From: Paenibacillus sp.
Lineage (GTDB): Bacteria; Bacillota; Bacilli; Paenibacillales; Paenibacillaceae
Direction: 5' to 3'
NCBI GenBank assembly: GCA_031254035.1
Contig: JAIRVF010000064.1
Location: 1 to 64,000, forward strand
DNA: 64,000 nt
The position numbers were made by a program, and so were the translations under genes. Below, one piece after another: positions 37,722-44,411 of this stretch; position 1 is the stretch's first letter; each line of letters opens with the position of its first letter. Under the pieces are notes generated by a model, which was not told the origin of the DNA, did no database searches, and saw only the letters and a program-made list of their open reading frames with translations.

Positions 37722-37761
37722 CAAAAAAAGAAAACCGATAATCTTTACTAAGTTTATCGGT
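37722..37761 (-). terminator. Terminator of yvyF
   Basis: CCGATAA pairs with TTATCGG on the minus strand, followed by TTTTCTTTTTTT. The CCGATAA part resembles a SigD -10 box, but the stem and T run explain it better. Confidence 0.8.
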
Positions 37762-37812
37762 CGTCATGGAGACATTATTAATAGCTTTATATGTTTTTAG
37801 TTCAGCAGCATG

Positions 37813-38223
37813 CTATTTATGGAATTTGTCAATAGCACGGTAGGTTACTTCGCCTGTTTCTCTAGTACTGAATTCCTTGTTCTCTTTTCCTTTTATGGAC
37901 TCCGTAAGTTCTTTGGTCAGTCGAGTGCGACAAGAGTCACACATATGCCCCTCGCGGATCAAGGTCCCGCATACCTCGCACGGATACATCAAATTAGGAG
38001 CATCCAGCACAGAAATACGGCCCTCGCGTATGAAGCGGGTAATCTGCTTAATCGAGACTTCGGTAGCATCGGAAAGTTCCTGAATCGTTGCTCTTCTCTC
38101 CTCACGCAAATATTGAACACAAAGCTCATATTGATGTTCAATATCCTTAATGCAGTTTTGGCATATATCTCTAATATTAGCCATAAACAATTTACCGCAA
38201 CGAGGACAATTTGCTAGATTCAT
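37813..38223 (-). CDS. yvyF: Flagellar operon protein YvyF (TIGR03826 family)
   Basis: The 136-residue product begins with a zinc-type cluster, CPRCGKLFMANIRDICQNC, has a helix-turn-helix-like middle (TIQELSDATEVSIKQITRFI) and a second cysteine pair set, CEVCGTLIREGHMCDSC. This layout matches the family found before flgM in Bacillales. A role in controlling flagellar gene expression has been proposed for the family but is not shown by the sequence. The start at 38223 is chosen because GGGAGG precedes it; a longer frame reaching 38253 has no site. Confidence 0.85.
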   Translation of the reverse strand: MNLANCPRCGKLFMANIRDICQNCIKDIEHQYELCVQYLREERRATIQELSDATEVSIKQITRFIREGRISVLDAPNLMYPCEVCGTLIREGHMCDSCRTRLTKELTESIKGKENKEFSTRETGEVTYRAIDKFHK

Positions 38224-38332
38224 GATTGACGACCTCCCGTTTTTTTTAAACAAAATAATTTTATATGATTCTAGATTACATTATCCTCCCGTACTTCGTC
38301 CATCAGGAATTAGTTCTTGCATTGTGCGATGT

Positions 38333-38357
38333 GACCGCTTCGGTTACAGATCGTTCC
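38333..38357. repeat. Fragment of dispersed hairpin element, R4
   Basis: GACCGCTTCGGTTACAGATCGTTCC matches the left end of R1, including GACCGCTTCGGTTAC without change. The rest of the element is missing. It lies in the yvyF-comFC gap and ends a few bases from the comFC stop codon. Confidence 0.45.
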
Positions 38358-38362
38358 CTTCT

Positions 38363-39199
38363 TTAAGAACGGGCCCAGGTCAGGCAATATATATTAGCTT
38401 CCAATCCCATTTTCAATTTAGCCGCCTGCCGCAGTACATATGCACAGGTATTGAGGGTGCTGCCCGTTGTATAAATATCATCAACAATCAATATCTGCAA
38501 GGTTCTTAGGGCTCCTGGTTGGTCAAAACCTTTCAACCTGGCAATCTCCCGTACAAAATGCTCTTCCGGAATGAGTTCAAAAGCTCCTTTCATTGACTCG
38601 ATTCGCTCCGCTCTCGTTTTAAAGCTTTGCTTTTCCGTATGCATACTCCGCACAAGCAAAGATGCGATCGGGATATGATGAAGCTTCCCTAGCCCTTCCG
38701 CGAATATCTGCGCTTGATTAAATCCTCTCTCTATCAAACGGGCTTTACTGACGGGAACAAAAGTGATTAGATCAGGTTTCCATACAGCGCTTTGTTTGGA
38801 ATGTTGTAAGCCCCCTTTTAAGGAGTTGATCTCCAGCTGCATACGGATCAAAGCCTGGCTCAGCATCTTCACGAGCAAAGGTGCGTATCTCTCATGGCCT
38901 CTGTATTTATATTGGGCGAGCCATTCTCTCATCATCCCGTCATACCGGACCGCACTTCTGTTCATCACAAAAAATCGCTGCAATGCTTCCGGCCTCATGC
39001 AATCAGGACATCCAATGGCTCTCCCGCAATGAAAACAGCGGGGGCTTCCGATCCAGGGAATCACTTCGGCGCAGCGCCTGCAAATTCCAGGCCACTCACG
39101 AGTTAGCTTGGTTCTGCTACCGCAAGTAAGGCAGATATCTCCCGGGGGCGCCAAAAGATCGCGGATTAAGCGGGTAAATGAGGAGTAAATCGAGCTCAT
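38363..39199 (-). CDS. comFC: ComF family competence protein (ComFC)
   Basis: The 278-residue product has an N-terminal four-cysteine cluster (CLTCGSR, CRRCAEV, CFHCGRAIGCPDC) and a C-terminal type-I phosphoribosyltransferase fold with the PRPP motif LIVDDIYTTGSTLNT. ComFC acts with ComFA in DNA uptake during transformation. It follows comFA by 22 bases. There is no comFB between them, which is one difference from B. subtilis. The FNQAQIFAEGLGKL helix is a further family mark. Confidence 0.92.
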   Translation of the reverse strand: MSSIYSSFTRLIRDLLAPPGDICLTCGSRTKLTREWPGICRRCAEVIPWIGSPRCFHCGRAIGCPDCMRPEALQRFFVMNRSAVRYDGMMREWLAQYKYRGHERYAPLLVKMLSQALIRMQLEINSLKGGLQHSKQSAVWKPDLITFVPVSKARLIERGFNQAQIFAEGLGKLHHIPIASLLVRSMHTEKQSFKTRAERIESMKGAFELIPEEHFVREIARLKGFDQPGALRTLQILIVDDIYTTGSTLNTCAYVLRQAAKLKMGLEANIYCLTWARS

Positions 39200-39221
39200 A
39201 GATCAACCAACCTCCCAATTA

Positions 39222-41237
39222 TTATAAATATCCGTGTTTGCGTGCGGTTCGGTTCATATCCGTAATCTGCTTCACGGCCCTTTTTTGTGAAATTGTCCAC
39301 TGCGGAGATGCAAAGATCACCCTCCCCGCCGGATCCTCCGAGGATCGTCCCGCCCGACCGGCCATTTGCACGAGAGAAGCTTCGTCGAAAAGGCCACTAT
39401 CTGCATCTGCGATAAACACATCGCTGCGGGGTACCGTGACACCCCGCTCCAAAATCGTCGTAGTCACGAGCAGCCGGATCTCGCGCTGACGAAACCGGGT
39501 GACTTTATCGGCACGGCGTGGATCCTCCGAGGAGGTACCCTCAACGCAATACCCGCTAAATACACGGCGGAGAATTTGTACAAGCGGTTCAATATGCCGG
39601 ATGCGTGAAACAAACAGAAAGACCTGCGCATCCCGTTCTAATGATAGCCTTAATACGTCCGACAACCGTCGCAACAGCAGCGGCTGGCGGAGGCATTGCT
39701 CGATGCTTTTGAGCACGATCCGCTTGGGAACGGGCAACGGATGCCCATGAAAGCGAACCGGCACTTTCGCATGCGGCAGTGTACCTCGTGCTGTTTCCTT
39801 TTGCAGTGGACGCGGCGGCGTAGCGGACAGGTAAACGAATTTGCCGTCCGGCTTGCAGGCATTTTGGGCCGCGAAAGCCAGCATCGGATCATTATGATAA
39901 GGAAAAGCATCAAGCTCATCGATGACAACCAGATCAAAAGCTTGATAAAAGCGCATGAGCTGATGGGTTGTCGCTAGTGTTAGCTCCCCTGCCTGCCATC
40001 GTTCGGTGCTGCCCCCATACAGCGTAACGATCCGCGTATCCTGGAAGGCCTTGGCCAGCCTTGGCGCCAGCTCTAGCACCACATCTCGGCGTGGAGTCGC
40101 AACGAGTACTCTCCCGCCCTTTTCCAGGATGGAACCGAGCAGTGGGAAAATCATCTCGGTTTTGCCCGCGCCCGTCACGGCCCAAAGGAGAAAGCGGGAC
40201 GGCGTAATGCTGCCGGGCTCGCGCCCGCCGGCAGCCGCACCAAGCGGCCACGCTCCGCGATGGCCGCTGCCACCGGCGGAGCCCCTACGGGGCGGCTCCG
40301 CCAGGAAACCCAACGCAGCGCAGGCGGCATCGCCCTGCGCTGCGCTAAGCCCCCACCGCCCGCGCACCGCGGCGGTGGACTGCCCGGCCGCGGCACGCAC
40401 GGCCGGGGCCCTTCCCGCTGCTGAGCGGAGCAGCAGCGAACAGGCACGGCTGCGCCCGAGTGCGAGGCAGGCCTCGCAGTAGGCGCAGTCCGCACGGCCG
40501 CACGCGGCGCATGCCGCGGCGCCCGTGGCTTCGCTGCCACAGCGCTGGCAGCGTTGGAGTCTGGCGCGGCCGGTGCGCAGCAGGCCGCGTCCCTTGCGCG
40601 GGCCGCCAGCGGCAAGGCCCGCTTCGAGCGCCAGCCGGCCTTGCAGGCTGGCCAGCTGGGCCGCGCTGTACCAGGCGCCCGCAAGCACGGGCGCCTGCTC
40701 CTGCAGCAGCGCATCCACTTCGGCGGCAAGCAGCGATCTGCCCCGCAAAAGCTCCGCTAGCAAAACAGCCTGCTGGCCTAGCTTTGCTGCGGCAGCAGCC
40801 GTATGCAGCGCCGAGTTCATCCTCCCTACGCCTGCAGGCTCCTCCAGGAGCCAGTGGACGGCTTCAGGCGCATTCTCTTGAACATCCCACATCCACAGCT
40901 CCCGGCTGATGTCCCAATCTGAAGTGGATCTTTCGTATGCTTGTCCTCCGTTGAAGATGTCTGCGCTATTCCTGACCTCCTCCTCTTCTCCCATCCACTC
41001 ACGTAACCAAATCGTCCATTTCCTTAGATCCCAACTTTTCATATCAGGCTGCCCAACAAAACACCGCTCCAACTGAACGGCCCGGCTTAACGCCATCCCC
41101 CCGGACAGAAACACCATCCTGCTTTTGCATCCTTGTTCCAGCTGCTGCTTCCACCAGAGTATATCCACCCGAATATCGAGTGACCATTGGATCGCCCAAC
41201 TCCCTTTGAATCCATACATATAAACTGCAACCCGCAA
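39222..41237 (-). CDS. comFA: DNA-uptake helicase ComFA
   Basis: ComFA is a superfamily-2 ATPase that helps pull single-stranded DNA into the cell. The 671-residue product has Walker A in AVTGAGKTEM, a Walker B written VIDELDAFPY (DEAD in most relatives; here DELD), the third-motif YLSATPPR, and the late motifs LVTTTILERGVTVP and QMAGRAGRS. A zinc finger (CQRCGSEATGAAACAACGRADCAYCEAC) lies around residue 225. The start is TTG at 41237, with AGGGGGG five bases upstream; a TTG at 41258 is possible but lacks a site. Between about 40190 and 40760 the gene is strongly GC-rich and encodes Ala/Gly/Arg-rich sequence, including a linker of about 37 residues before Walker A that is hard to match to the family. 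Confidence 0.9.
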   Translation of the reverse strand: MRVAVYMYGFKGSWAIQWSLDIRVDILWWKQQLEQGCKSRMVFLSGGMALSRAVQLERCFVGQPDMKSWDLRKWTIWLREWMGEEEEVRNSADIFNGGQAYERSTSDWDISRELWMWDVQENAPEAVHWLLEEPAGVGRMNSALHTAAAAAKLGQQAVLLAELLRGRSLLAAEVDALLQEQAPVLAGAWYSAAQLASLQGRLALEAGLAAGGPRKGRGLLRTGRARLQRCQRCGSEATGAAACAACGRADCAYCEACLALGRSRACSLLLRSAAGRAPAVRAAAGQSTAAVRGRWGLSAAQGDAACAALGFLAEPPRRGSAGGSGHRGAWPLGAAAGGREPGSITPSRFLLWAVTGAGKTEMIFPLLGSILEKGGRVLVATPRRDVVLELAPRLAKAFQDTRIVTLYGGSTERWQAGELTLATTHQLMRFYQAFDLVVIDELDAFPYHNDPMLAFAAQNACKPDGKFVYLSATPPRPLQKETARGTLPHAKVPVRFHGHPLPVPKRIVLKSIEQCLRQPLLLRRLSDVLRLSLERDAQVFLFVSRIRHIEPLVQILRRVFSGYCVEGTSSEDPRRADKVTRFRQREIRLLVTTTILERGVTVPRSDVFIADADSGLFDEASLVQMAGRAGRSSEDPAGRVIFASPQWTISQKRAVKQITDMNRTARKHGYL

Positions 41238-41331
41238 AATATCCCCCCTAATGAGCAATAAATGCTGTCAAACTAGACCTCCGTAACACCAAACTTATGC
41301 TTTTTGAGCTACACGTAGTGCTAGCCACACA

Positions 41332-41560
41332 CCTAACGGTCACCACGGACGCTATTTCGCAAAAAACAGCGGTTTTCACATTCTAGCGGTCACCACAGTA
41401 CTTATTTGCTCCAAATCCTTGCCTATGAGGGCATTTTCGCCAATATAGCGGCCGCTGTGTCCGTTAGAGCCCATCCCGCCCGTAATTCCTTCCTACGGTG
41501 GCAGCTCTGCCCGTTAGTGATCATCACCGGCGAAATCCCCTTACAGCAGCCACTGTGTTC
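41332..41560. repeat. Degenerate ~50-bp repeat array (array C)
   Basis: At least five units share the form CTAACGGnCACnGnGGnCGCTATTT. Direct units start near 41332 and 41383; inverted units end near 41467, 41516 and 41563. The core resembles that of array A at 7934-8190 (CTAACGAAAC...CGCTATT), and both arrays switch orientation in the middle. Units here differ more from each other than in array A. Confidence 0.55.
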
Positions 41561-41689
41561 GTCAGCCCATACAGGAATGTTAGAGTACAAAACGCCCGTT
41601 CTATCGCAAAATATGCTCGTTCCGCGTACTGCTCCCAGTGCGTAGTGTGGAGCTGATGGCAAAAGGCAGCGATGCAATGCCATCTTATC

Positions 41690-41780
41690 TAATCTAATCT
41701 CGTCTCATGTCTCATCTCGTTCTCACCCCGTCACATCCCGTCCCTCTCATCTAATTTCACCTCTCTTCATCTCACCTCAT
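41690..41780. repeat. TCTCATC-rich simple-sequence tract
   Basis: The plus strand repeats TCTAATC, TCTCATC, TCACCTC and similar pyrimidine-rich heptamers with little interruption. It lies between array C and the terminator of the downstream gene. It has no coding sense. Confidence 0.55.
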
Positions 41781-41793
41781 CCTGTTACTGCAA

Positions 41794-41837
41794 CAAAAAA
41801 GCACACCCCTCACGGATCCCCGTTAAGAAGTGTGCTT
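41794..41837 (-). terminator. Terminator of the small membrane gene
   Basis: AAGCACAC pairs with GTGTGCTT on the minus strand, with a second pairing block around GGGGATCC, followed by TTTTGTTG. It lies 46 bases after the stop codon. Confidence 0.85.
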
Positions 41838-41882
41838 CACATTTGAATATTCCATATGCCGCGGTCTGCTGCGGACTTTATC

Positions 41883-42266
41883 CTATACATAAGGAATTTG
41901 CCCCGCTTCACGCTCATTTCGCAAATCTATCATGTTCACATTCGGCCCGCTGGTGCGGCTTAGGAGCGATGAATCCGTCGTGACGGACAATTCAACGCCT
42001 GTATGGTCCTCAAGACGTTCGATAATGCTGAGCGTATCATCTTTGGAATTAACGTCCAGCACCGTTAGTTGAATCCTTTTGCCAGTAATCAATGCATACA
42101 ACCCCAAAGCACGGATATACCATTCGATTTGGTGTTCATGGTTGGAAGTCACCAGAATATAGTGAATATGGCGGGAATCCTTTTGCTTCTGTGAAGCATG
42201 AAGGGCATGAACTGCAGCAATCGCAAGCGCATATACCGCCAGGATCCACAATAACATGGTCCACAT
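41883..42266 (-). CDS. Small membrane-anchored protein of unknown function
   Basis: I do not recognise this 127-residue protein. It has one N-terminal membrane helix (MLLWILAVYALAIAAVHAL), then a soluble part with a predicted alpha/beta pattern (HYILVTSNHEHQIEWYIRAL, then QLTVLDVNSKDDTLSIIERL). The second block resembles the opening of a GT2 glycosyltransferase, VLDVNSKDDTL, but there is no DXD motif, so a catalytic role is doubtful. GGGAGG precedes the ATG. It follows degU on the same strand and occupies the place of degV in B. subtilis, though it is not similar to DegV. Confidence 0.7.
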   Translation of the reverse strand: MWTMLLWILAVYALAIAAVHALHASQKQKDSRHIHYILVTSNHEHQIEWYIRALGLYALITGKRIQLTVLDVNSKDDTLSIIERLEDHTGVELSVTTDSSLLSRTSGPNVNMIDLRNEREAGQIPYV

Positions 42267-42436
42267 GCCGACTCACCTCCCTGTATACCAACACTATATG
42301 CTGGCATAAGCAGGTCGGTGAATGGAAGTGCATCATGAGCCCACACCCTCTATACGGGTCACGGCTGCAGCTTAAGATCCAGTGGGAAATTTCACAATCG
42401 ATTATAGGTAAAACCTAAAATCCCATACATCCGGGA

Positions 42437-43159
42437 TTAAAGGGTTACCCAACCGTATTTGATCGAGTTGATTACCGCCTGCGTACGGTCGTCAACCTCC
42501 ATCTTTTGCAAAATACTACTAACATGGTTCTTAACTGTTTTCTCACTGATGAATAGATACTCGCCGATCATTTTATTACTTTTACCCTCTGCCATCAAAC
42601 GCAGCACTTCTGCTTCGCGCCGGGTTAACGGATTGTTTTCACCAGCCACAAATTTCACGCCAGCTTCTTTTACTCCGCCTTCCGCCATAGCCCCCGTCTC
42701 ATTGAGGAAGGTCATGCGGCGCAGCTGTTGAATCAGTTTGCCTGTTACTTTCGGATGAATAAAAGCGTATCCTTCCTGCACTGAGCGGATTGCGTTAATA
42801 AGCGACTCGGCTTCCATATCCTTGAGCAGGTAACCATTCGCGCCTTTGCGCAGCGTTTCAAATACATAGCTTTCATCGTCATGAATGGATAAAATGATGA
42901 CTTTCACGTCTGGAAACAGCTCCCGAAGCTTCTCGGTTGCTTCTACGCCGTTCTCGACAGGCATATTAATATCCATAAGTACAATATCCGGTCTTTCGTC
43001 ATTGCAGAATTCCAATACCTGAATTCCGTCCCCGCATTCGCCGATGACTTCGATGTCACCCTCCATGTTCAAAATGCGCTTCAGACCCTCGCGAAACAAT
43101 TGATGATCGTCAGCCAAAAGGACTTTAATGGTTGTTCTGCCAGAATCCCTGTTTTCCAT
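42437..43159 (-). CDS. degU: Two-component response regulator DegU
   Basis: DegU controls exoenzymes, motility, competence and biofilm genes; its phosphorylation by DegS sets which group is expressed. The 240-residue product has a receiver domain with the phosphate-accepting aspartate in IVLMDINMP, the conserved lysine in [13 protein letters not shown], and a LuxR-type helix-turn-helix ([20 protein letters not shown], then [19 protein letters not shown]). The linker of about 30 residues is longer than in narrow LuxR-type regulators. It lies 4 bases after degS, so the pair is co-transcribed. Confidence 0.95.
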   Translation of the reverse strand: MENRDSGRTTIKVLLADDHQLFREGLKRILNMEGDIEVIGECGDGIQVLEFCNDERPDIVLMDINMPVENGVEATEKLRELFPDVKVIILSIHDDESYVFETLRKGANGYLLKDMEAESLINAIRSVQEGYAFIHPKVTGKLIQQLRRMTFLNETGAMAEGGVKEAGVKFVAGENNPLTRREAEVLRLMAEGKSNKMIGEYLFISEKTVKNHVSSILQKMEVDDRTQAVINSIKYGWVTL

Positions 43160-43163
43160 CCTA

Positions 43164-44318
43164 TTACTCCTTCCCCTTCTCCACGTTCGTTGGGATATGG
43201 ATTACGATCTTCGTACCCTGGTTCTCTTCAGATTCGAGTTCCATTCTTCCTTCGAGCAGCTCTACTCTCTCACGCATGCCAATCAGTCCGAAATGATCCT
43301 TAGATTTTTGCGCCAGAAGTTCAACATTAAATCCTAGTCCATTGTCCTGAACTACAATTTTCACCATCTGGGCCTGGTATGTAATTTCGACTAATACGTA
43401 AGTCGGGTAGGCATGCTTGGAAGCATTGCTGAGCGCCTCCTGCACCAATCGGTATACGGCTGCTTCCATTGCGGAAGAGAGGCGATGCTCTTTGCCCCTC
43501 GTTTCGAACATGCTACGGATTTTGGTCTTCTCTTCAAAATCATGCACGTATTTCCGCAACGTAGGGATGAGCCCCAAATCATCGAGAGCCATTGGTCTAA
43601 GATTAAATATAACCTTCCGCATTTCTTCCAGGCTGGAGCGCACTTGTGCCTTCAAATCTAATATTTCGTCCTGTACCATCTTAAATTCCTGCTTAACCAT
43701 CATTCTTTCCACAATTTCTGTGCGGAGGACCAGATTGGCAAGCAGCTGCGCAGGACCGTCATGGATTTCGCGGGCAATACGTTTGCGCTCCTCTTCCTGA
43801 GCCAGTATGATTTTTAGACCGATTAGCTGGCGGTTCTTAGCCGTTTCAATTATCCGTGTCACCTGTCCCAGTTCACCTGACAAGTACTCCAGAACCACTC
43901 CCATTTGTGATCCGATGGATTCAGCACGTTCAACAGAGTTCTCGACATTTCGGACCCTTTTTTGCAATTCATCGCGTCTTGCCTTGAGATACATTTCCTT
44001 CTCACGATAAATCATAACATCAAGCTGAAGCTGAGTCGCCTTCTCGTACGCTTGCCTGATGTCATTCTCCTTGTAGCGGACGAAGTCCCGGCTGACTTCC
44101 GTCAGCCGGACGCGGGAACGCCGGTAGTTCAGTTCCAGCTGATCCACCTTTTGCAGCGTATTCGAAGTTTCCTTCATCACTTGCTGCAGTTCCTGATTCA
44201 AAGAGGCAAGTTCGTCACGGGCCGCCTCAAGAATCTCAAACATCTGGTATTTGCTGTTCTCCACCACCTGGATGGCGTTCTTAATAACGCGGTCGATTGC
44301 ATCGGCTTGAAAATCCAC
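43164..44318 (-). CDS. degS: Sensor histidine kinase DegS
   Basis: DegS is a cytoplasmic histidine kinase; the 384-residue product has no membrane segment. Residues 1-170 are a coiled-coil sensor region. The phosphorylated histidine lies in RIAREIHDGPAQLLANL, followed by the HATPase domain with VQEALSNASKHA (N box) and VQDNGLGF (G1 box). The start codon is GTG at 44318 with GGAG nine bases upstream. The pair degS-degU lies next to the comF and flagellar genes, as in B. subtilis, and probably governs some of them. Confidence 0.94.
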   Translation of the reverse strand: MDFQADAIDRVIKNAIQVVENSKYQMFEILEAARDELASLNQELQQVMKETSNTLQKVDQLELNYRRSRVRLTEVSRDFVRYKENDIRQAYEKATQLQLDVMIYREKEMYLKARRDELQKRVRNVENSVERAESIGSQMGVVLEYLSGELGQVTRIIETAKNRQLIGLKIILAQEEERKRIAREIHDGPAQLLANLVLRTEIVERMMVKQEFKMVQDEILDLKAQVRSSLEEMRKVIFNLRPMALDDLGLIPTLRKYVHDFEEKTKIRSMFETRGKEHRLSSAMEAAVYRLVQEALSNASKHAYPTYVLVEITYQAQMVKIVVQDNGLGFNVELLAQKSKDHFGLIGMRERVELLEGRMELESEENQGTKIVIHIPTNVEKGKE

Positions 44319-44411
44319 CTATTTCTACTCCATTTCTCACCATGACAGTTCTATATAGAATGAGCTTTCATTGAGCGTTCCCAAGTTCAATTCTATACAT
44401 ATCATACCATA

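Larger units (their letters stand above)
41238..41882. other. 645-base intergenic region between the small membrane gene and comFA
   Basis: It contains repeat array C (41332-41560), a TCTCATC-rich simple-sequence stretch (41690-41780) and a terminator for the next gene (41794-41837). No credible gene or RNA gene was found. Confidence 0.6.

Noticed and set aside
37754..37768. SigD promoter for flgM at the CCGATAA sequence
   Set aside because: The sequence is one arm of the yvyF terminator hairpin, and the upstream -35 match is only TAAT.
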